From Mycoplasma sp. E35C (lineage in GTDB: Bacteria; Bacillota_I; Bacilli_A; Mycoplasmatales; Mycoplasmoidaceae), in contig NZ_CP068418.1 of assembly GCF_019873825.1 (NCBI RefSeq), positions 620,001-684,000 of the forward strand: a stretch of 64,000 nt of DNA, written 5' to 3'. Under the pieces are notes generated by a model. That model was not told the origin of the DNA. It made no database searches and saw only the letters and a list, made by a program, of their open reading frames with translations. Made by a program: the position numbers and the translations under genes. Below are positions 56,366 through 64,000 of the stretch, piece by piece (positions within the stretch are counted from its first letter, which is position 1; each line of letters opens with the position of its first letter).

Positions 56366-57061
56366 TTAATTTAATGAACCGTTAGAATAAACAACTTTTT
56401 TGCGTTTATAAAACGGAACAGTTCAATGAAATAAATAACAAACTAATAAACTAAGCAATCAATTGAAGTTTCACAAAATATAAGCGTAGTTATTAAAGAA
56501 TAGAAACTCTGTTACAGGATGCATTATTGTTTTTTCTTTTATTTCGTATTCTATTGAGTCATCAATAAAACTTAATAAGTTTGTTTGATTCACTTGAAAA
56601 TTAACATCATCATAAGGAACCTTTGGGATAACGGGTCCTGTAAAAAATTTTTCTGGTTTTTCTATTTTTTCATAAATGATAAGTTCATTAAAAACAGCAA
56701 ACACAAAACTTAAAGCGATTATGGCCGCAATCATTAAGATTAAACAAATTTTCAAGAATTCTAAAGCTAAAAATCTTATATAAATATTTTTGTTTTTCTT
56801 ACTAAACCCAACTCAATAATCAAACGGTTTTTTATCCTTAACATAAACAGGAATAAACAACAAACTCAAAACAATCCCAACAACTAATACCATTGTTGAA
56901 ATCAATAAAAACATCTTGTTTTTTCTTAAAATGTCTTCTGATTCTTGAATTATAAAAATCCCCAAAGAACCACTTATGCTCATCAATGCATAAATAAATA
57001 ATATCGATCAAACTCTTTTATTGGAGAATTTTTTAAAAAAATATTTTAGCTTTAAATACAT
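56366..57061 (-). CDS. Small membrane protein C of the protease operon (231 aa)
   Basis: First gene of the operon and tandem duplicate of 55644-56348, with about two thirds identity by eye outside the helix 3-4 loop and near identity over the last 45 residues. Same four-helix plan. Its promoter is probably TATAAT at 57212, giving a structured 5' leader of about 140 nt. The order C-B-A-S8 protease suggests the membrane proteins anchor, export or regulate the protease, but there is no motif to prove it. Confidence 0.7.
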
Positions 57062-57085
57062 TTGAAGATTTAATTAAAATTAATG

Positions 57086-57112
57086 CTAATTCATCTTTAA
57101 AAGATGAATTAG
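57086..57112 (-). promoter_or_regulatory. Hairpin in the 5' leader of the protease operon
   Basis: A 12-bp perfect stem CTAATTCATCTT / AAGATGAATTAG with a 3-nt loop, 25 bp before the ATG at 57061. A second, larger stem (ATTAAGAA / TTCTTAAT, about 57159-57200) lies upstream in the same leader. Together they could form an attenuator or mRNA-stability structure. Confidence 0.5.
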
Positions 57113-57211
57113 AAACATTCATTTTAAACAATCAATTCTTATCTTTAATATCTTATTTATTAAGAACTTTTTATATTTTTATATCCAAATGAATTCTTAA
57201 TAAGTAGGCTT

Positions 57212-57217
57212 ATTATA
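57212..57217 (-). promoter_or_regulatory. Putative -10 promoter of the protease operon
   Basis: TATAAT on the minus strand within CATATATAATAAGCC. Predicted transcription start is near 57205, giving a 5' leader of about 144 nt. Apart from this, the two leader hairpins and the terminator at 57315, the 57062-57389 gap shows no gene. Confidence 0.5.
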
Positions 57218-57314
57218 TATGAAATTTGATAGCAATAAATTAAATCGATTGCTTTTTTATAATTTTATGAACAACCAGTTTATTTATTAACTATCAATTC
57301 TTATTTTTAAGAAT

Positions 57315-57359
57315 AAAAAAATTGATTGATTTAATAACAACGATCATTAAATCAATCAA
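57315..57359 (-). terminator. Intrinsic terminator of the S9 peptidase gene
   Basis: A 14-bp stem TTGATTGATTTAAT / ATTAAATCAATCAA with a 10-nt loop, followed on the minus strand by seven U. It lies 30 bp past the stop codon at 57390. Confidence 0.88.
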
Positions 57360-57389
57360 CTAATAAATACTTAATGTTTGTATTAATTA

Positions 57390-59351
57390 TTAACAAAGAT
57401 CATGCTTAGATAAATGGTCTTTTAATTCATTTGATTTATCTAAATTAAAGTTATCTAAATGTTGGTTTAATCATTGAATAATAGCAAACAATCTACCATA
57501 TCTACAATACGGTGTGCCGTTTCTTGATAAGCCGTGAGAATTGTTTTTAAACACGCATAATTTTGTAGTGACATTTTGTTTTAATAATGCAGTATATAAC
57601 CCATAAGCTTGATCAATTGGACAACGATAATCATTTGTTGAATGAATAATTAATGTTGGTGTTTTAGCATTCTTAATATAAGTGCTTGGACTTTGTTTTT
57701 TAATTAATTGTTCATCATATTTATCTTTACAAATCTGATCGCTTGGAAAATCTAGTGCAATATCAGAGTTATAAAACATTGTTTGTCAATCAAAGATACT
57801 TCTTTGTGTGATTGCTGCTTTAAATTGGTTGGTATGAGTAATTATCCAATTCGTCATAAATCCACCATAACTTCCGCCCATCACTGCCATATTATTAACA
57901 TCAATATAATTGTGATAACGTTTTTTAAACTCATCAACAAACTTCATAAGATCACTATAATCAATCGTGCCATACTTAGCTCTGATGTCACTAAAAACTT
58001 CACCATAACCATCAGAACCCCTTGGGTTCATAAAGATTACAAAAGCATTTAATGAAGCTAATACACGCATTTCATGATGAAATGATTTTGAATAAGTAGT
58101 TTTAGGTCCACCATGGATTTGTAGAACAACTGGATATTTCTTATTAACATTAAACCCTTCAGGATAAATGACATAACCTTTGTGTTTAATACCATCATTA
58201 CTAAACTCAAACTCTTCAACAGGTTTTAATAAAGCATATTGATCATTAATAAGCTTATTGTGTTTTGTTAAAGCATTTAAGCTATGATCTTTAATGTTAT
58301 ATAGATATAATTCATTAATCTTATTAGCATCAATGTAGTTAATAATAAACTGATTATCATCCAGCTTAACAAAACTTAAAATATCACCGTCTAAATTAGA
58401 TATTTTAGTTATCTGTTCATGATTAATCATGAACAGTTCTTGTTTGTTTTGATAGGTAGATAATTTATAAACAACATCATCAACGTGACTAGTTTGTTTT
58501 TTACCAAAAGTATGATCAACATTAACTGAAGTTCAGAATGAAATATCGTATTTATTATCAATCTTATTTAGTTCTGATTTTGTATTCAGATTGTATCAAT
58601 CCCCGTTTTGGTTCATACCAATTCTTGAATAATCATTAATGCTAACAATTAAACGATTAGAATTAGTTAAATAAAAATCATAAATTGTTTTTTGATCGTC
58701 AATTTTAATCAAATTATGACGATTATCAGAATTAATGCTTACTGTTTTTAGACCACTATAAACTGGATTAATTACATCTTTATCATATTGTTGATAACTG
58801 TAATGGATTGTTGCATTAGAAGCATAAAAATTAGTCACTAATTCATCATCATTAGAAATATATTCGTATGATTTTTTAGTCAGATCATATTTGATTAAAC
58901 TAATTTTTTGATTATGGTTAAAATCAGGCGATCCATCACTATAAAATGGCACTCTTCTAATTACTTCATATTTATCATTAACATTGTGTTTGATTAATAA
59001 AAGATAATTATTTTTATTTAAATGAACAGCTTTACTGATTGTTGTGTTTTTTTCTTTAAAAAATACTGATAACTTATCAGTTTTAACATCGTATTGATAA
59101 TAAGTATCCTTTTTTTGAACTAACAAAACATCATCATTTAGTTTATTAATTAGACTATATCGTTCTAATTTTTTGTTTTGTTTTGTTTTGTTAGTTCTTA
59201 AATCTAGTTGATAAACTTTTGATTGGTAGTAATCTTTAACAAGATTAAGTTTGTGGATTTGATAAAATAAAGTATTATGTTTCTTCAATAAAATTTCATT
59301 ATTGATAAAAGCATATTTTGATAGATCGTTTATTTTTACTTTCATATTCAT
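57390..59351 (-). CDS. S9-family prolyl-oligopeptidase-type peptidase (653 aa)
   Basis: The C-terminal third is an alpha/beta hydrolase of the S9 type: PVVLQIHGGPKTTY, FVIFMNPRGSDGYGEVF, then the nucleophile MGGSYGGFMT (Ser near 497), Asp in STNDYRCPID (near 574) and His in NNSHGLSRNG (near 608). The N-terminal two thirds is a diverged beta-propeller-like region rich in repeated YxYD/LYLYN strands. It has no signal peptide, so it should act in the cytoplasm, trimming imported peptides delivered by the Opp systems. A TATAAT ends 1 bp before the ATG at 59351 (a second in-frame ATG is at 59345), suggesting a leaderless transcript from the second ATG. Confidence 0.88.
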
Positions 59352-59357
59352 ATTATA
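59352..59357 (-). promoter_or_regulatory. -10 element abutting the S9 peptidase start
   Basis: TATAAT on the minus strand (59357-59352). Transcription would begin near the second ATG (59345), implying a leaderless mRNA. On the plus strand another TATAAT (59385-59390) lies just before the ATG at 59393. Confidence 0.45.
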
Positions 59358-59392
59358 GAGACCATAACCTTAATTGTTAATCAGTATAATAT

Positions 59393-60265
59393 ATGCTAAA
59401 TTTCTTTAATAAAGTAGTTAGAAGAATTGTTTATTTATTCGGTTTATTATTCGTTTTAGTTATTACTGGCTTGGGAGCTGTTGGAGTTGTTTTTCATAAA
59501 CAAATTATTAATTATTATGAACAATACCAACGTGAAAGTAGAAGTTTTTTAGGTAGTGTAAATGAGTCAATTGCGGATATTCAAACTATTCTTGATAATG
59601 AAGATATCCAAGATGTGCCAAGTAATATTAAACAAACAATTTCTTCAGCTCAAAAAAGCGTTGATGGTGTAAATGATATTATTACCAAAACTGAAGATAA
59701 TGTTAAAAATCTAAGTGATCCAATTGCTAACGTTGAACGATTGTTGCATGATAACAAGGTATATTTCCAAATAGTTCAAAAACAAAACGACTGACAAACA
59801 GCCGTTGATACAGTAAATAGCGTTAAAGGGATAATTAACGAATTAAATACAGATATTATTCCTAACTCTAAAAAAACATTAGATGAAATTCGTCAAAATA
59901 TTGATAGTGCTAAAAACCTGACAACAAATATCGATATTCAAGGAATAATGAGACGTGCTAACAGAACTATTGGGCCAGTTCGTCAAGTTTTAAATACGAT
60001 TAACAACATTAATGATCGATTGAGTTCAAATGATAAAGAAACTGTTTCGCAATATTTAAGTTTAATATCAAATATCTTGCTAGGTGTTGGTGGTTCATTA
60101 TTAGCTTTAACTGTCTTTATTTTAATTCTTAGATTCCTTCTATATAAATCAGTTAAAGGGTTTATTGTTAAAAGAAGTAAAGCAAATCAACAATTGGCAG
60201 AATTCATCAAACACGTTTATGAGAATTATCCTGAAGTTGTAGATGAATTAAGAAAATCAAATTAA
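59393..60265 (+). CDS. Membrane-anchored coiled-coil protein (290 aa)
   Basis: Two membrane segments enclose a long helical region: VYLFGLLFVLVITGLGAVGVV (about residues 13-33) and LISNILLGVGGSLLALTVFILIL (about 220-245). Between them are about 185 residues of heptad-rich, Asn/Asp/Ile-rich sequence (SVNESIADIQTILDNEDIQD, SSAQKSVDGVNDIITKTEDN, DTVNSVKGIINELNTDI) reminiscent of DUF948 or chemoreceptor-type extracellular coiled coils. A short basic cytoplasmic tail ends it. One UGA Trp (NDWQTAV) splits it under the standard code. No function can be assigned. It diverges from the S9 gene with only 41 bp between starts. Confidence 0.7.
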
Positions 60266-60294
60266 CGAATTTAATTTATAAAAAACATAATCAC

Positions 60295-60325
60295 AAAAGA
60301 CCATATTAATTGGTCTTTTTTTATT
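60295..60325 (+). terminator. Intrinsic terminator of the coiled-coil gene
   Basis: The stem AAAAGACCA / TGGTCTTTT with a 7-nt loop is followed by TTTATTG. It lies 30 bp after the stop at 60265. The remaining gap to 60589 is AT-rich and contains repeat copy 1 but no gene. Confidence 0.85.
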
Positions 60326-60351
60326 GCTAATTTTTATAAATATATTTAACT

Positions 60352-60392
60352 AAAAAAATTAAAAAACAACGGTAAAAATAGCATTTTTTAAT
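60352..60392 (+). repeat. AT-rich 40-bp repeat, copy 1
   Basis: Core AAAAAATTAAAAA, a short variable spacer, CGGTAAAAATA, then a variable triplet and TTTTTTAAT. Matches copies at 61909 and 62317 in the same orientation. Confidence 0.6.
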
Positions 60393-60589
60393 GTTTTTTT
60401 GTTTAAATTAATCATTAAAAAAACAATATAAAAAAATCAATAAAATGCTAATTAATTCAATTAAATTTTTTCGTATATTTTAACTAGTTATTTATTGAAA
60501 TATAAGCTAATAAAAAATTAAAATTCTATAAATAATTAAATGTCTTTTTAACAAGAAAAAAGATACCTAAATTTTTATGGATCTTTTTT

Positions 60590-61900
60590 ATGAATAAATA
60601 TCTAGATAACGATTCAATTAGCTCATATAAATACAATCCAAGAGGGTTAAAAACAATCGCTTTTATTGGCGTAATTAGTTCATTAATTTCTATTGGATTT
60701 TTAGTTATTGGTGGTGAGTTTTCTCCTGGATTTAAAACATTTATGAACTTTATTTGATACCCTTTTGTTGGTTTAGGGTATTGTGTTTCAGGAATCGCTT
60801 TAGGATTTAATTACTATAACAATAAACATCAAAGTTTTAAATCGTGAGTTTATGGACATAGAAGATTTTTCTTTTATTTCTATATTATTGCTTTCTTTGT
60901 AATAATTACTTTTCTAATATCATTAGCCATATTACAAAAGAATAATCACAATTTAGTTAAACTAGGTATTTTAATTAATACAAAACATCCTGATTTAGGT
61001 TGAACTAATAATCCTAATAATTGATATGGATTTATTTTCTTATATACATTAATACCTTTACAAAACTTTAATATAATTGGAACAACTTTTATTGTTAGCT
61101 TATTTTGATTCAATATATTTGGATTTTTGTTAGTTAATTTTTTAAATAAATACGGATTTAAATGGAATACTTTATTATTAGTTATTCTAGTTATGTATTG
61201 TTTTTTCACTCATATAAGTGATGAAATTGCTAAACATAATGCATGAATAAAAACCAATCAACCATGAATGAGTGAAATTAAGAGATTTAGCGCTTTTATT
61301 AATACCGTTACATTATTTTATTTTGGATTATATATGCGTAAATATATGCGTATTTGAAAATTCAAATATAGTGTATCTTTATTAACAATCATTACTATTA
61401 CTTTCATTATTGTTCAAACAATACTGGATTTTGTTTGATATAAAAAGTTCAATTTAAATTTTGTTTTAGCTAGTGGAATTGCTTCTCCTGGAACTATCTT
61501 ATTATCATGACTATGAGTTAATAGTTGTGTTGGATTTAATTTAACTAACAATAAAACGCAAAATAGGTTTATCAATTTCTCTAATAACTTTATAAATCAT
61601 GTATCGGCATTTAGCTATCCTTTCTGGTTTCAAATGGCAGGAATATCTGGAAGATTTATTTATGGATATTTAATTATCAACTTACTTGTTGGTATTCCAG
61701 TTAAAGAAGCATGATACCCAAGAATTTTATTAGTATTTGAAACTAAACCTTATCAAAACGATTACATATTTTCTTTCTTAATAATTTTCATGATGATAAT
61801 TGTTCCTTTTATCTATTATTGATTAGCTAAATATCTAAATATTTTAATGTTAAAAATAGATAATTTAGTTGCCAGAAAAACAAATTCAAAAACTGTTTAA
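60590..61900 (+). CDS. Polytopic membrane protein, about 10-11 TM (436 aa)
   Basis: Very hydrophobic and aromatic-rich (Phe, Trp, Tyr, Ile). Helices include TIAFIGVISSLISIGFLVIG, FFFYFYIIAFFVIITFLISLA, FIFLYTLIPLQNFNIIG, LFWFNIFGFLLVNFL, LLLVILVMYCFFTHISD, LLTIITITFIIVQTILDFVWY and FSFLIIFMMIIVPFIYYWLA. Loops are short. No transporter or acyltransferase motif is recognised; the plan recalls polytopic acyltransferase-3-like or lipid-modifying enzymes but without their catalytic His motif. At least ten in-frame UGA Trp codons break the frame under the standard code, so the gene is invisible to a standard-code ORF finder. It is bounded by copies of the 40-bp repeat. Confidence 0.7.
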
Positions 61901-61908
61901 AAATTAAT

Positions 61909-61949
61909 AAAAAAATTAAAAATATACGGTAAAAATACTATTTTTTAAA
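61909..61949 (+). repeat. AT-rich 40-bp repeat, copy 2
   Basis: AAAAAATTAAAAATATACGG then TAAAAATACTATTTTTTAAA; begins 9 bp after the stop of the polytopic membrane protein gene. See copies at 60352 and 62317. Confidence 0.6.
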
Positions 61950-62316
61950 TTATTTTAATTAATTAGCTCAATCAATAAATAAGCTATATTTATTCAATAG
62001 TTTTAATTATTAATAAACATGAAATTAGAGCTATAAAATATTTGTTATTTTTGTTAATAGAAATTACTAAAAATAAGTAATTTGTCAAATTAATTTTGTC
62101 TTATTTATTATTTAAATTTAATTACAAATATTTCTTTTAAAAGAATATTTATTTTGATAACTTAAAACAACTATCATCAGACAAAAAAATGTTATTTAAA
62201 GTCAATAGAAAATATTTTCTAAGTGATTATATTTTTAAAAATTTATTAAATTTATTAATGAAAAATTACAATTATTAACTCTAATAATAATTGGAAAAAT
62301 ATTAAATTTTTTAATG

Positions 62317-62354
62317 AAAAATTAAAAATACACGGTAAAAATGATGTTTTTTAA
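62317..62354 (+). repeat. AT-rich 40-bp repeat, copy 3
   Basis: AAAAATTAAAAATACACGGT then AAAAATGATGTTTTTTAA. It lies 12 bp downstream of the rarA stop (minus), in the same orientation as copies 1 and 2. Confidence 0.6.
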
Positions 62355-62365
62355 TAATTAATAAA

Positions 62366-63604
62366 TTATTTCTTTCTTCATTTTTTTCAATGTTCAATTA
62401 TGAATTTTTCATTAAAATTATGGTCTTGTTTTAAATAATAATTTTTAGATCTTAATTCTTTTGGCAGATAATCTTGATCTATCCAATGGTTATCGTAATT
62501 ATGTGGATTTTTATAACCTTTAATTCCTAGCTTAACTGCTGATGCGTAATGATTATCTTTTATATAGTTAGGCATTTCATAAATTTCACCGCTATGAATA
62601 TCGCTTAAAGCAGATGATATAGATGAATAGGCGCTGCTAGATTTTTCGGATAGTGCCATTTCAATTACAATACTACTTAAAATTTGATTAGCTTCTGGAA
62701 ATCCAACTTCTCTTGCTGCTTGTGTTGCTAAATAAACTCTTGAACATAATTCTGGATTTGCTAGTCCTATATCTTCATATACACAAGCAATTAATCTTCT
62801 ACATATTGTTGGTAAATCACCACTTGTGATTAATTGAGCCAAATAATAAACAGCAGCATCAGGATCTGATCCTCTAATTGATTTTTGCAATGCTGATTTT
62901 AGATTGTGAAAGTGATCTCCATATGATGATACAGAAACGTTTTTGTCAATTACATTTTCTAAAATTTCTTCGGTAATTTCGATATTTTTGTAATATATAT
63001 CCAATAATTCAATAATGTTAATTCCTTTTCTTAAATCACCATTAACTAAGAAAGAAATCTTATACAAAATATCATCGCTGATATTGGTTATTTGTTTTTT
63101 TTCTAAGATTTTTTTATAACCATCAAATAACTCGTAACTAGTTGGATTTTTTAAAAAAATCGTATGAGTTCTAGAACGAATGGCTGGATTGATACTAAAA
63201 TAAGGATTTTCTGTGGTAATCCCAAATAAATAAAATGACTTAGCATCCAATCCTTTAATTAACAAATCTTGTTTATCTCGATGTAGGCGATGAATTTCAT
63301 CAATTAAAATAACACATTTATCAAACTGACTTGATTTTTCAATATACCCTTTAAGATCTGTTGATGTGTCACTTGCAGAATTATATTTATAACTAGGTAG
63401 CTCTAATTCTTTAATCAACAAATCACATAAAGTAGTTTTGCCAACGCCTGGTTCACCAATTATTAATAATGAATAAGGTTGCTTAGCATTAAGCATTCTT
63501 GTTAACAAACCAAATTCATGAAATAAATGGCTTTGTCCAATTAAATCATGAATTGATTCTGGGTTATAAAAAGGTTTTTTATCTTTTTTTGATGCAAACA
63601 GCAT
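62366..63604 (-). CDS. rarA: RarA/MgsA-like AAA+ ATPase (412 aa)
   Basis: Replication-associated recombination factor acting at stalled forks. Opening DLIGQSHLF, Walker A IIGEPGVGKTTLCDLL near residue 50, Walker B CVILIDEIHRLHRDKQD, sensor 1 FGITTENPYFSINPA, arginine finger RSRTHTIFL, then the C-terminal tetramerisation part (IRGSDPDAAVYYLAQLI, CRRLIACVYEDIGLANPE, EVGFPEANQ, YKNPHNY). The UGA at 62387 is Trp; the protein ends HWKKWRKK at TAA 62366. It overlaps rsmI by 26 bp. Length is a little short of the usual 420-445. The N-terminal PIP-like peptide is not obvious. Confidence 0.93.
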
Positions 63605-64000
63605 ATAAATCCGAAGTTTTTAAGTTATATTTATCAGCTAAATATTTACAAGCATCTTTTGGACGCATTTTGTATTCAATTAATTTATTAAGTTCATCAA
63701 TGATTTCTGATGAAATAGCATTATCTTGTTTTATATCAGCTGGTTTATTAATCAAGATAACAAATTCACCCTTATACTCAATTTTATTGATAATATCTTG
63801 GATATTACCAAAATAAAGTGTTTCAAACTTTTTGGTTAATTCTCGTGCCACACAGATTTGCAAGTCACTAAACGATTCATTTAATACTTCTAATGTATTC
63901 TTAATCCGATGCACTGATTCATAATATATTAATGTCGTTTGATATTTCAGTTTTTCATTAATTTCATTAATAATCTCTTGTTTTTTATAACCCAAAAAAC
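63579..64000 (-). CDS. rsmI: 16S rRNA 2'-O-ribose C1402 methyltransferase RsmI (partial, 5' end outside window)
   Basis: The C-terminal part of RsmI: LIYYESVHRIKNTLEVLNE, LQICVARELTKKFETLYFGN (the family VaRELTKlhEe motif) and KGEFVILIN, ending with a helical domain (RPKDACKYLADKYNLKTSDLY) that resembles the family's C-terminal HTH-like region. RsmI methylates C1402 of 16S rRNA in the decoding centre. The SAM-binding N-terminus lies outside the window; the coding frame is open to the window edge, so the ATG at 63995 is internal. Overlaps rarA by 26 bp. Confidence 0.92.
   Translation of the reverse strand, partial: FLGYKKQEIINEINEKLKYQTTLIYYESVHRIKNTLEVLNESFSDLQICVARELTKKFETLYFGNIQDIINKIEYKGEFVILINKPADIKQDNAISSEIIDELNKLIEYKMRPKDACKYLADKYNLKTSDLYAVCIKKR

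Larger units (their letters stand above)
61901..62365. other. AT-rich intergenic region without genes
   Basis: About 465 bp, close to 85 percent A+T, with stops in all frames. It contains repeat copies 2 and 3 and a local duplication of an ATTAAATTTTTTAATGAAAA type sequence near 62235-62320. No tRNA, hairpin terminator with GC stem, or coding frame is visible. Confidence 0.7.

Noticed and set aside
53031-57061. Possible MIB-MIP immunoglobulin-cleaving system because of a serine protease in an operon.
   Set aside because: The membrane proteins are short polytopic proteins, not the large secreted MIB/MIP pair, and the protease lacks MIP-like context.
61901-62365. Possible non-coding RNA or origin-like region in the very AT-rich gap.
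   Set aside because: No DnaA-box cluster (TTATCCACA-like) and no GC-containing stem or promoter-terminator pair was found.

Overview
The window is a low-GC (roughly 30 percent) mollicute chromosome segment. UGA is read as tryptophan: almost every long gene is cut by in-frame TGA codons that fall on conserved Trp positions (enolase, the Opp ABC proteins, S2, the EAGR boxes), and the pieces join in one frame when TGA is decoded. All gene ends given here use that code. A giant EAGR-box terminal-organelle protein and a gene order matching the MG369-MG373 run point to the Mycoplasma pneumoniae cluster. M. gallisepticum or a close relative is plausible, but I cannot fix the species from sequence alone.

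Layout. 1-5774 (minus) is a housekeeping block: FakA-like kinase (cut by the window edge), Asp23/YloU protein, RluA-type pseudouridine synthase, TrmH/SpoU methyltransferase, DHH phosphodiesterase (NrnA-like), ThiI and a PD-(D/E)XK nuclease-like protein. A GNAT-like gene and tRNA-Arg(UCG) follow on plus. 6523-20786 (minus, except a plus HIT gene) holds a membrane protein, the 2226-residue EAGR-box cytadherence/cytoskeleton protein, a DEAD-box helicase, enolase with a Lys/Ala/Pro tail, two more membrane proteins and NusB. 20786-21656 is Asp23-like and EF-P. 21749-22400 (plus) is a tandem array of four 31-34 residue peptides that are one third cysteine; it was found by reading the sequence and has no obvious described counterpart. 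tRNA-Ser(GCU) follows.

22624-48604 (minus) is a 26-kb peptide-acquisition island. It has two complete oligopeptide ABC transporters (OppABCDF-1 and SBP2-OppBCDF-2), a 1800-residue membrane-anchored zinc-metalloprotease-like protein (HEYGHH, PDxFFG motif) that heads operon 2, and a third OppA-like lipoprotein. The two promoters that fire into oppA-1 and into the metalloprotease operon share an unusual leader: an extended -10 (TGnTATAAT), a 44- or 50-codon mini-ORF starting about 6 nt after the predicted transcription start, then two hairpins whose four arms can re-pair in mutually exclusive ways, ending in a terminator-like stem. This looks like transcription attenuation of peptide uptake.

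48764-59351 (minus) contains an MG185/MG260-like lipoprotein, ribosomal protein S2, an FMN-dependent azoreductase, an operon of three small membrane proteins plus a subtilisin-like protease, and an S9 oligopeptidase. The protease gene has a canonical A_AAA_AAC slippery heptamer near its 3' end and lacks the usual catalytic Asp. 59393-61900 (plus) encodes a coiled-coil membrane protein and a polytopic membrane protein, flanked by three copies of a 40-bp AT-rich repeat. 62366-64000 (minus) is RarA overlapping RsmI (cut by the window edge).

Taken together, a metalloprotease, a subtilase, an S9 peptidase and two Opp importers suggest a cell that lives on host protein.
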